From contig JBAZDY010000052.1 in assembly GCA_041654215.1 (NCBI GenBank), forward strand, positions 1-10,700: DNA of 10,700 nucleotides, read 5' to 3'. A program made the translations under genes and the position numbers. The notes under the pieces are model-generated. The model had not been told where the DNA came from. It did not search any database and saw nothing but the letters and a program-made list of their open reading frames with translations. The DNA comes from Undivivens sp041654215. GTDB lineage: Bacteria; Omnitrophota; Gorgyraeia; Gygaellales; Profunditerraquicolaceae. Positions 1 to 5,382 of the stretch are shown one piece after another (positions within the stretch are counted from its first letter, which is position 1; each line of letters starts with the position of its first letter).

Positions 1-271
1 CGAAGTGCCCGCCGTCCGGGCCACGTAGACCTTTGAGCTCATATCTATGTGAGCTCCGCGCCATGACCGCGCGCACAAGTACGCGCCTCACCCCGCGCGC
101 GGCGATCGGCGCGACATAGCCCAGGTTGGCGAGCACGAGCACCCCGGCGGCAACCAGCTTCGCGCCCAAACTGTCGGGCATGAAAACCCCGGTCGCAAGA
201 AGCGCGCCGGCGATATTTGCCAAGACGTGCAGCCAGAACTCGGGCTTGCGATATTTCGAGGTCTTGCGCAT
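1..271 (-). CDS. Partial two-helix membrane protein, holin-like candidate
   Basis: The frame starts with ATG at 271 and stays open for 90 codons to the window edge, so the C-terminus is missing. The N-terminus is basic (MRKTSKYRKPEFW). Two hydrophobic stretches follow, at about residues 12-31 and 34-56, joined by a very short turn (PDSLG). After them comes an Arg-rich segment with several basic residues. A good ribosome-binding site, AAAGGAAA at 278-285, overlaps the end of the preceding gene, whose TAG stop ends 2 bases before this ATG. Two close helices with charged ends resemble small phage holins, but holins share little sequence and the tail here is longer than in many. I see no enzyme motif. 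A two-helix membrane protein is well supported; the holin role is inference. Confidence 0.6.
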   Translation of the reverse strand, partial: MRKTSKYRKPEFWLHVLANIAGALLATGVFMPDSLGAKLVAAGVLVLANLGYVAPIAARGVRRVLVRAVMARSSHRYELKGLRGPDGGHF

Positions 272-273
272 GG

Positions 274-528
274 CTACTTTCCTTTCAAGGCCTGCGTAAC
301 CAAATCGCGCAAAGAATCGATTTTTTCCTCTACGCGGTCGAATCGCTTTTCAAGAGATGCTTGCGAGACGCGCAGTGATTCGATTTTCTCCTTCGCCACT
401 GCGTCCACCTGAGCCACCGTGGCCGCATCCGCCTTGATCGACCAGAGCATCCCCACCGCACCGGCCAACACCGTAAGCAGCGCCGCCAAAAGAACATCAA
501 TCACCTTGTTTTTCAGTCCATCGCTCAC
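274..528 (-). CDS. Small membrane-anchored coiled-coil protein
   Basis: This 84-residue protein has one strong membrane helix at about residues 9-30 (VIDVLLAALLTVLAGAVGML). A heptad-like charged segment follows at about 38-80 (VDAVAKEKIESLRVSQASLEKRFDRVEEKIDSLRDLV). I chose the GTG at 528 because AAGGGGGAG lies a few bases upstream. A longer in-frame reading to 603 exists but lies almost wholly inside the preceding zinc-finger gene. The first 31 bases overlap that gene's end. One helix plus a coiled coil is the layout of XhlA-like hemolysin/holin partners, inner-membrane spanins and other small phage membrane proteins; the sequence does not decide between them. The next gene is a two-helix membrane protein 2 bases away, so the two may act together at the membrane. 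Confidence 0.7.
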   Translation of the reverse strand: MSDGLKNKVIDVLLAALLTVLAGAVGMLWSIKADAATVAQVDAVAKEKIESLRVSQASLEKRFDRVEEKIDSLRDLVTQALKGK

Positions 529-679
529 GCGCTCCCCCTTCTCTACGCCAGGGTTTATCCCGGCGGTTATGGCCTTCCGCTTCGCTACGCTTTCGGCGGG
601 CACAATCCCGGCAAATCCCTTTTATCATATCCCCGCCGCGCATTAGCTTTCCGCAAATCGGGCACATCCGCAATGGCAT
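497..679 (-). CDS. Small zinc-finger protein (CxxC...CxxC)
   Basis: This 60-residue protein has two CxxC knuckles, C6-P-I-C9 and C23-R-D-C26, separated by 13 residues. That spacing fits a single four-cysteine zinc site. The C-terminal half is very basic and Arg-rich (RRKRSEAEGHNRR, then KPWRREGG), as in nucleic-acid-binding proteins. Translation from ATG at 679 is supported by AAGGTGA about 5 bases upstream. The gene starts 11 bases after the head-tail connector gene ends and overlaps the next membrane-protein gene. Similar short zinc fingers, including the Com translational regulator of Mu-like phages, occur in phage late operons. I cannot assign it to Com. Nucleic-acid binding is inferred from the cysteines and the basic tail. 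Confidence 0.65.
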   Translation of the reverse strand: MPLRMCPICGKLMRGGDMIKGICRDCARRKRSEAEGHNRRDKPWRREGGARERWTEKQGD

Positions 680-690
680 AAATCACCTTT

Positions 691-1044
691 TCACGAGCCT
701 ATCCGCACAGTGCGCACCCGGTAATAATTGCGGTCGGCGTCGAACTCCCACGGGGCAGCCTGCCCGATACCGCGTACCTCCCAAACGTTCCCCGACGCAT
801 TGGTAATAGTGTCGCCAGCCGTTGGCTCAACCGCCGTTTCACCTAAAACCAAGTCCGAAACCTTGAACACAAATTCCCGGCAATCGCCGATCATTTGTGC
901 CTGGTTTTCAAGCTGCGCCTCGACGCGCATAATGCTGTCCATTGCGGTAAAATTCGCTTCGGACGCGCCGCGTCCATAGGTCACGGGCGCGCCGAAGCAG
1001 GTTTCAAACGCCGCATTGGAAAACAGCGAATCGAAGGCGCTCAC
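691..1044 (-). CDS. Head-tail connector, lambda gpFII-like
   Basis: This 117-residue protein matches lambda gpFII in length and gene position, after the capsid and cement genes. Its opening (MSAFDSLFSNA) resembles the gpFII start (MADFDNLFDAA). The second half has the family layout: a segment on defining the value (FKVSDLVLGE), then GDTITNASGNVWEVRGI, a beta-rich end and a basic finish. gpFII-type proteins form a ring under the portal/gpW complex and give the tail its docking surface. The start is GTG at 1044, with GGGAG about 7 bases upstream overlapping the end of the cement gene; only 2 bases separate the two genes. Identity to gpFII is weak, so the call rests on length, N-terminus and order. 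Another small head-tail joining family is the alternative. Confidence 0.65.
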   Translation of the reverse strand: MSAFDSLFSNAAFETCFGAPVTYGRGASEANFTAMDSIMRVEAQLENQAQMIGDCREFVFKVSDLVLGETAVEPTAGDTITNASGNVWEVRGIGQAAPWEFDADRNYYRVRTVRIGS

Positions 1045-1046
1045 GC

Positions 1047-1388
1047 TTAACTCCCGAGGGCTTCGGTGCCAAGGTTGTGAATGACATCAACTTCGGTCGC
1101 GCTGAATTGCTTGGCGATACGCCCCATATAGATGTCGGTCACGGTAGACGTAACTTTCGACGCGCTTTCATTCCAGAATGCCATATCCATTTCATCGAAA
1201 GATTCCGTGGTTGCAAGACGTTCGATTGACCCGAAAACCTTGACGGCTCCCAGTTGCCCCGCCTCAATATCGGCAACCACAATGTTTGTCAGAAGCCCGC
1301 GCACAACCACATCTCCGGCGCTAACCGCGCCAACCGGCGTATAGTCGATAACGACGGGATTGCCACTGACATATTTGGACATCGCCAT
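1047..1388 (-). CDS. Capsid cement/decoration protein, DUF2190-like
   Basis: This 113-residue protein has the typical DUF2190 order: YVSGN near the start, VVIDYTPVGAVSAGDVVV at about residues 12-29, ADIEAGQLGAVKVFG at about 38-52, an aromatic FWNESASKVTS segment at about 71-81, and a C-terminal beta stretch ending VDVIHN. Proteins of this family are small beta-rich capsid cement or decoration proteins. They bind the outside of mature HK97-fold capsids and stabilise them, the role of gpD in lambda. It follows the capsid gene directly, as expected. Translation starts at ATG 1388 with a strong GGAGGAA at 1394-1400 and 5-base spacing. Unlike its neighbours it is separated from the upstream gene by a 92-base gap with hairpins, so its expression may be tuned separately. 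Confidence 0.8.
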   Translation of the reverse strand: MAMSKYVSGNPVVIDYTPVGAVSAGDVVVRGLLTNIVVADIEAGQLGAVKVFGSIERLATTESFDEMDMAFWNESASKVTSTVTDIYMGRIAKQFSATEVDVIHNLGTEALGS

Positions 1389-1419
1389 ATGAGTTCCTCC
1401 AAAAAATTGATTAAAAGGT

Positions 1420-1442
1420 GCGCACTCTTTAGGGCGGTGCGC
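1420..1442 (-). terminator. Hairpin plus T-rich run between capsid and cement genes, possible attenuator
   Basis: On the minus strand GCGCAC (1442-1437) can pair with GTGCGC (1425-1420) around an 11-base loop. It is followed by CCTTTT and, 4 bases later, by six T residues (1406-1401). A further G-C pair forms if one A is bulged. The stem is short and the T-run interrupted, so this would be a weak terminator or attenuator. It lies in the only sizeable gap of the head operon, and the T-run ends at the cement gene's ribosome-binding site. It may instead be an RNA-processing or stability element. Confidence 0.35.
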
Positions 1443-1455
1443 CTGCCCTGCTAAC

Positions 1456-1472
1456 CGGCCTCATTTCGGCCG
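1456..1472 (-). other. Short hairpin just after the capsid stop codon
   Basis: On the minus strand CGGCC (1472-1468) and GGCCG (1460-1456) form a perfect 5-bp G-C stem around a 7-base loop. It begins 8 bases after the capsid TGA at 1481-1483. There is no T-run directly after it, so it is not a classical terminator. It could protect the 3' end of a processed capsid message or act together with the hairpin at 1420-1442. Confidence 0.3.
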
Positions 1473-1480
1473 CGTTACAT

Positions 1481-2908
1481 TCAGCTGCCCGCGCCAGTGC
1501 CATCCGACTTGATGCAGCTGCGCTTGTCGACCTGGCAGACGCCGAAGTCGAAATATCCGCGCCAGGTGCGGCCAAGGAACTGCGGGTCGGGCGTAACCTC
1601 CTCGACCACCGGGGCTTCCACACCGTTGAGATATGCCACGCCAAAGGGGCGGCGGACTTCCGGCCACAGATACCAGGCGAGGGCGCTCGTGAGCGAACGC
1701 ACCTTGACGGGTTCATAGGTGTTGGCGTAAATGTTGCCGTCAGTGCCGGAAGTACCGAGAATCCTGGTCGATGTGAAAATCTCTCTCGCCGTCGGATGCA
1801 GGGCAGGCGGCACAACCAGCCAACGCGCGGCCAGGTTGATCGGCGTCACACCGTCGATGTCCTTCATGTCGTCGAGATACAACTCGGCGGTCGAAAGGCC
1901 GCTGATCGACAGGGTATCGGTGATCAGGTTGGCATTGCCTTCGGAGAAAAAACTGCCTGTGTTCGCCTCAACCAGCGCCCAGCCATCATATTCCAGGGTG
2001 TTGTAGGCGCTTTGGCCGAGCGCGGTAAGCTGGCGGACAAATCCGCCCAGGTCGTCATTGGCGATCATTTCGCGGGTGAGCCCGAAGGTCTTGCCCACGG
2101 TATTCACGCGGTAGGTGAAGGGTTCCTCAGTGATTGTCCCGGCCTTGAGCGGCCCTCCGTTCTGTACCTTCTCCATGCGCCCCATACCGCCCAGGGTGAT
2201 ACCGGCGTTGGTTTTGAAGTCGGTGGCGGAAAGCCGCTCGAACAGCATGTTGACGGTCGAGGGCGCGGCGGTATATGCATCGCGCAGCCGCTTGTTCGCC
2301 ACATTGGAAAGCAGCTGGGGCAGGCTCACCGTCGAGAAGCCGATGGCAGCCATGACGTTCGGGGAAGCGCCGATATCGAGGCGCTGGCCTTCGGCCTGGC
2401 AGCACAGATGGATAATGCCTTTCAGCCCGGCACTGCGGAATTTGTCGGCGGCTTCGAGGGTCTTTTCCTCGAAATGGTCTTCGATTTTTGACGCCCGCAG
2501 GCCGCCGGTGGCCAGAATCGCAGCCGCTTCTAGCGTCTTGGCCAGGTTACCTTCCCCACCCGCTCCGGTGTTGACGTAGGCCGCGCCCACGCTTGCGCCC
2601 TGCCGCGCCTGAATGGCGTCATACATCTGCGCCTTGGCCGCCTCCACGGTCAGCCCTTCGGCAATTGCCTTCTCCGCGATTTCCGGGAAGGACTTGCAGG
2701 CGGCGTTGATCGAGCCTTGGCGCTTGGCTTCGGCACGCGACGCCTCGACAATGCGCTTCTCGATGTCGTCCGCGCTGGGCTTGGCCGCTTCCAGCTTCGC
2801 CATTTCCGCCTTCTTCGCGGCTTCGGAGGCCTTTTCGGCCTCCAGCTTCTTCGCTTCCTCTACCGCTTTCGCGGCCTCCAGATCGGCGCTCTTCTTGAGA
2901 TCGTCCAT
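1481..2908 (-). CDS. Predicted internal-start product: scaffold-capsid without protease (nested, same frame)
   Basis: Codon 188 of the fusion gene is an ATG at 2908 that opens MDDLKKSADLEAAK. Upstream is AGGAGGAG at 2915-2922 with a 6-base spacer, one of the best ribosome-binding sites in the window. Translation from here gives a 475-residue protein with the scaffold-like segment and whole capsid domain but no protease. Lambda uses the same economy: Nu3 scaffold starts inside gene C. The site sits exactly at the domain boundary, where protein coding alone would not demand such a purine run (residues VEQEENN). Dual products would solve the stoichiometry problem of a 1:1 protease-capsid fusion. 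The site is seen directly; its use is inferred. Confidence 0.65.
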   Translation of the reverse strand: MDDLKKSADLEAAKAVEEAKKLEAEKASEAAKKAEMAKLEAAKPSADDIEKRIVEASRAEAKRQGSINAACKSFPEIAEKAIAEGLTVEAAKAQMYDAIQARQGASVGAAYVNTGAGGEGNLAKTLEAAAILATGGLRASKIEDHFEEKTLEAADKFRSAGLKGIIHLCCQAEGQRLDIGASPNVMAAIGFSTVSLPQLLSNVANKRLRDAYTAAPSTVNMLFERLSATDFKTNAGITLGGMGRMEKVQNGGPLKAGTITEEPFTYRVNTVGKTFGLTREMIANDDLGGFVRQLTALGQSAYNTLEYDGWALVEANTGSFFSEGNANLITDTLSISGLSTAELYLDDMKDIDGVTPINLAARWLVVPPALHPTAREIFTSTRILGTSGTDGNIYANTYEPVKVRSLTSALAWYLWPEVRRPFGVAYLNGVEAPVVEEVTPDPQFLGRTWRGYFDFGVCQVDKRSCIKSDGTGAGS

Positions 2909-3469
2909 GTTATTCTCCTCCTGTTCAACGTCCAAAAAATCGGCTTCTGCCGCAACCTTTGCGGTGGTATGTTCGTCAGCGCCCAGCGCCACGAACGAAG
3001 TCTCATACAGTTTTGCCTTGCGGGCGATAATCACCGGCCCCTCGAATTCCATCCCATTGGCAAGGGCCTTCCGTCCTTCCGGGTATTCGACAGCCTTCAA
3101 AACGTCAACGCCAACCGATGCCTGCCAGGGAAAGCCGCGCTTGGCCGACTCCACAACCTCCAGCGCCGCCGCGCCCGCGCCGGACACCGTGCCGTCAATG
3201 CGCACATCTTTCATTCCCTTGGTTTTGTTGGTCGAATGCCCGACAATCTGCCGGGAATCGTGGTTGAGCAGGACGGGGCTGGACTTCGCGCCCAGGCTCA
3301 AGCCCGCCAGGTCAATTACCACTGGGATGCCGCCCCAGCCGGAGACTTTCATCGCTCCGCCGGTATAGGCGAGAATCGAAAACGTCGGTTGCCCCGTAGC
3401 ATCTTTTGCCGCCTCGATGGTGACGGGGGCCTCACATGTTGCTTGCAGGTTGCGGTTTAGCTTGCGCAT
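1481..3469 (-). CDS. Fused prohead protease - scaffold-like segment - major capsid protein
   Basis: This 662-residue protein joins three head functions. Residues about 15-180 look like an HK97-type (U35/S78) prohead protease. They include LLNHDS with candidate catalytic H70, QASVGVD with candidate catalytic S118, and the common closing motif SFVALGADEHT at about 158-168. Residues about 188-290 are charged and Ala/Lys/Glu-rich with heptad character, as in a scaffold or delta domain. Residues about 300-662 have the features of an HK97-fold major capsid protein, for example TVGKTFGLTREMIANDDLG at about 457-475 and EPVKVRSLTS near the end. The protease would cleave the scaffold part after procapsid assembly. 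The start is ATG 3469 with GGAGGA upstream, overlapping the portal gene by 38 bases. A nested start lies at codon 188. Fused protease-capsid genes are known (Salmonella phage Gifsy-2 has a tripartite one); separate genes are commoner. Confidence 0.88.
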   Translation of the reverse strand: MRKLNRNLQATCEAPVTIEAAKDATGQPTFSILAYTGGAMKVSGWGGIPVVIDLAGLSLGAKSSPVLLNHDSRQIVGHSTNKTKGMKDVRIDGTVSGAGAAALEVVESAKRGFPWQASVGVDVLKAVEYPEGRKALANGMEFEGPVIIARKAKLYETSFVALGADEHTTAKVAAEADFLDVEQEENNMDDLKKSADLEAAKAVEEAKKLEAEKASEAAKKAEMAKLEAAKPSADDIEKRIVEASRAEAKRQGSINAACKSFPEIAEKAIAEGLTVEAAKAQMYDAIQARQGASVGAAYVNTGAGGEGNLAKTLEAAAILATGGLRASKIEDHFEEKTLEAADKFRSAGLKGIIHLCCQAEGQRLDIGASPNVMAAIGFSTVSLPQLLSNVANKRLRDAYTAAPSTVNMLFERLSATDFKTNAGITLGGMGRMEKVQNGGPLKAGTITEEPFTYRVNTVGKTFGLTREMIANDDLGGFVRQLTALGQSAYNTLEYDGWALVEANTGSFFSEGNANLITDTLSISGLSTAELYLDDMKDIDGVTPINLAARWLVVPPALHPTAREIFTSTRILGTSGTDGNIYANTYEPVKVRSLTSALAWYLWPEVRRPFGVAYLNGVEAPVVEEVTPDPQFLGRTWRGYFDFGVCQVDKRSCIKSDGTGAGS
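2915..2922 (-). promoter_or_regulatory. Strong internal ribosome-binding site inside the capsid fusion gene
   Basis: AGGAGGAG on the minus strand lies 6 bases before the ATG at 2908. It encodes Glu-rich residues at the junction of the protease and scaffold-like parts. Its strength and spacing match or exceed those of the gene's own first start, which is why I treat the nested start as likely real. Confidence 0.7.
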
Positions 3470-4871
3470 CCTTTTTTTCCTCCTGTTTGGCTTTCTGCGC
3501 CTTCGCGTCGCGCGGGTGAATCAGTTCGTTTTCCCTGAACCATTTCACTTCCTCAACCAGCGCGGCGCGGGCTTTTTCACGGTCGCGCCCGGCTTCGGCC
3601 CAAATATCCTCATATGTCGATTCCCCGCTTTCCACGCGGGTCTTGTTCGCGTTCGCGGCCTTCTGCGGGTCGGTATGGCGGTTGGCATGGGGCCACCGGA
3701 CTACCACGCGATACCACTCCGGCGGCGCTGGTATTTGCATTACCGCAACAGCTTCGCGGATGAATTTATGAACAACAGGGATGAGGTCGCGGTTTTCGAT
3801 AATTGAGCGCGTCACCTCATATTCGAGGGAGACGCCCACGTCGTCATACCGCGCCCCGGCGAAGGAATTGCCGCTGCTGTCCATCGTGGCAGCGGCGGCG
3901 GACATGCCCATCGCCGCGCCCGCGTTCGCGATCATTTCGCGGCGGAAGTCGGTAGCCCCAGCCACCGGTTGCGCCCCGGAAAACGATTCAACGCCGACGT
4001 TGGGCGGAAGTACGGTTGCTTGCCCATCATTCAGGTCGAGAATTCCTTCCGGCAAAATGGTGCTTTCGTCAAGCTGTAGATTAGGGTCTTTTTGGGAAAG
4101 GAAAACGGCGAACTTTGCCGCGACTATCGCCGCCGCCACCCGCGCCTCGTCATACCGCCTGCGCTTATGCAGGTCGGATAAACCTGCCGCCAGCCACGGC
4201 TCCCCGCGTACCTGGTCGGGCGCTTCGGGGTAAAAGACATGGCGCATGACATTTGCGCTCACTTTGGCAAACTCGAAACCATCCTCACTTTTGACATGGT
4301 AAAAAATTGGCTTTCCGTTGCCGTCAAATTCGATGCCCTGTTTGATCTTCTGCAAATCGCCATATGGTGAAGTCACACGATCAGCACGAATCAGCAAGAT
4401 TCGATATTTGACCGGGGTTACCGCATCGGTATCAATTTTGTCAACCGGGAAATATTCCCCGGCGGAAAAGAACTGCCGGACGCCGACATGCAGCAATTCG
4501 GCCAGGCTTTCTCCCCGAATGAATCCGCAGTTCTTCGCCCATTCTGAAAACGCAAATTCCGTTTCTTCAGCCCAGCCCCGGAAAGCATCTTCAACTTCAA
4601 GAGAAATGAGGGGGCCGGTGGAGATGCAGGCATTGGCGTAGTTGCGGCAAATTCCCTTGGCCGGGCCGTTCTGCCGAAGTTCATAGAGAATGCGCTGGCG
4701 CAGGGTGTTTAAATCGGCTTTGAGCGCGTCATTGATCGTTTCCGAGCCTGCAAATGAAAAGTCCATCGTCTGCGAATCGCTGGCAGCGGAATAATAGGCC
4801 GCGCGCACGGCTTTCCTGTAGCCGTCGATTTTTTTCCGCCTGGTTATCTTTTGCTTAAGCCAGTCGAACAA
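3432..4871 (-). CDS. Portal protein, lambda gpB family
   Basis: This 479-residue protein forms the portal ring through which DNA enters and leaves the head. Family marks include the N-terminal MFDWLKQK, ILYELRQNGPAKGICRNYANACISTGP near residue 60-90, GGEYFPVDKI-like text (SAGEYFPVDKID) near 135, and a late segment with SFAGARYDDVGVSLEYEVTRS and VESGESTYEDIWAEAGRD. The last 30 residues are Lys/Glu/Gln-rich, as is common. The start is unusual: TTG at 4871 directly follows the gpW stop TAA in the same frame. GGGAGA lies about 7 bases upstream inside the gpW end. No in-frame start can lie further upstream, and the next Met is about 36 residues in, past conserved N-terminal text. The gene overlaps the protease-capsid gene by 38 bases. 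Length fits the family. Confidence 0.9.
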   Translation of the reverse strand: MFDWLKQKITRRKKIDGYRKAVRAAYYSAASDSQTMDFSFAGSETINDALKADLNTLRQRILYELRQNGPAKGICRNYANACISTGPLISLEVEDAFRGWAEETEFAFSEWAKNCGFIRGESLAELLHVGVRQFFSAGEYFPVDKIDTDAVTPVKYRILLIRADRVTSPYGDLQKIKQGIEFDGNGKPIFYHVKSEDGFEFAKVSANVMRHVFYPEAPDQVRGEPWLAAGLSDLHKRRRYDEARVAAAIVAAKFAVFLSQKDPNLQLDESTILPEGILDLNDGQATVLPPNVGVESFSGAQPVAGATDFRREMIANAGAAMGMSAAAATMDSSGNSFAGARYDDVGVSLEYEVTRSIIENRDLIPVVHKFIREAVAVMQIPAPPEWYRVVVRWPHANRHTDPQKAANANKTRVESGESTYEDIWAEAGRDREKARAALVEEVKWFRENELIHPRDAKAQKAKQEEKKDAQAKPQPASNM

Positions 4872-5081
4872 TTATGCATCTCCCTTGCAGTTCACTCGCG
4901 CCATGCGCAGGCCGGGGCTTGCGTCCCGTGCCTGCCTGCTTTCCCAATACTGCAACTCCGTCAACGCCTGTTTGCGGTCGAGCGTGATTTCGCGCCCGTC
5001 CGGATGCCGGATTTTCGTAACCCCGGCATTCGAGGCCAGAAACGCCTCCAAAAGCGCGATATAGGTTGCCGGCAACGCCAT
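4872..5081 (-). CDS. Head-tail joining protein, gpW-like
   Basis: This 69-residue protein fits the gpW family in size, in its place between terminase and portal, and in layout. An N-terminal helix (LPATYIALLEAFLASNAG) leads to a beta-hairpin with the typical VTKIRHPDGREITLDR, then a second helix (ALTELQYWESRQARD). gpW binds below the portal and is needed for head completion before tail attachment. I start it at ATG 5081 because GGGAGAAG at 5088-5095 has a 6-base spacer and the product then matches the family length. A longer reading to 5135 would begin right against the terminator's T-run. The TAA stop is in frame with, and adjacent to, the portal's TTG start. Confidence 0.78.
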   Translation of the reverse strand: MALPATYIALLEAFLASNAGVTKIRHPDGREITLDRKQALTELQYWESRQARDASPGLRMARVNCKGDA

Positions 5082-5135
5082 GCGCAACTTCTCCCGAAAA
5101 TGGTTATACCTATATGGCATATGCATTATTGGCAT

Positions 5136-5161
5136 AAAAAAAGCAAGCCGGAAAGGCTTGC
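5136..5161 (-). terminator. Intrinsic terminator between terminase block and head genes
   Basis: On the minus strand GCAAGCC (5161-5155) pairs perfectly with GGCTTGC (5149-5143) around the 5-base loop TTTCC, followed by seven T residues (5142-5136). This is a textbook rho-independent terminator 41 bases after the zinc-ribbon stop and 55 bases before the gpW start. Head genes beyond it need readthrough, antitermination or a new promoter. The only -10-like candidate between is TATAAC (5108-5103), with no good -35, which I do not list as a promoter. Confidence 0.88.
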
Positions 5162-5202
5162 CTAGGTGAAAATAAGTCTACATATATACTTTTATGGTAT
5201 TT

Positions 5203-5382
5203 TTACCCTGCCTGTTCGATTGTACGGACATGCTTCCCGCAATTCCGGCATACCCGGTAGCGGCGGATTATGCCGTCCTCGTCCGGCCACGTTTTGACCG
5301 TGCGGAAGTCGCAACATTCGCAACGCGGGCAGCGCAAGCCCAGCCTGATTTCCGCTTCTTCCGGCGTCTCTTTCCGCTTCAT
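5203..5382 (-). CDS. NrdR-like zinc-ribbon protein coupled to terminase
   Basis: This 59-residue protein is too short for most ORF cut-offs. It has CPRCECC at residues 18-24 and CRNC at 45-48, with TVKTWPDEDGIIRRYRVC between and RTIEQ after. This is close to the NrdR zinc-ribbon pattern (CPxC, a V/T-rich strand, charged EDG, IRRRRxC, PxC, then T-x-E), but without NrdR's ATP-cone domain. NrdR represses ribonucleotide reductase genes by DNA binding. The short phage Ogr/Delta activators have a related fold. The ATG at 5382 overlaps the terminase TGA as ATGA, so it is translationally coupled to the terminase gene. It is the last gene before the terminator. Zinc binding is well supported; a transcriptional or packaging accessory role is inference. 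Confidence 0.75.
   Translation of the reverse strand: MKRKETPEEAEIRLGLRCPRCECCDFRTVKTWPDEDGIIRRYRVCRNCGKHVRTIEQAG

Noticed and set aside
529..603. N-terminal extension of the coiled-coil membrane protein to 603
   Set aside because: It overlaps the zinc-finger gene heavily; the GTG at 528 has a strong AAGGGGGAG site and gives a cleaner membrane protein.
2717..3460. Long plus-strand frames opposite the capsid fusion gene (1796-2491, 2613-3368, 2717-3460)
   Set aside because: They are antisense to a clearly coding gene, have no matching domains, overlap one another in different frames, and are explained by codon composition of the minus-strand gene.
5082..5135. N-terminal extension of gpW-like protein to 5135
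   Set aside because: It would start directly at the terminator T-run and add residues not seen in gpW; the ATG at 5081 has a proper ribosome-binding site.
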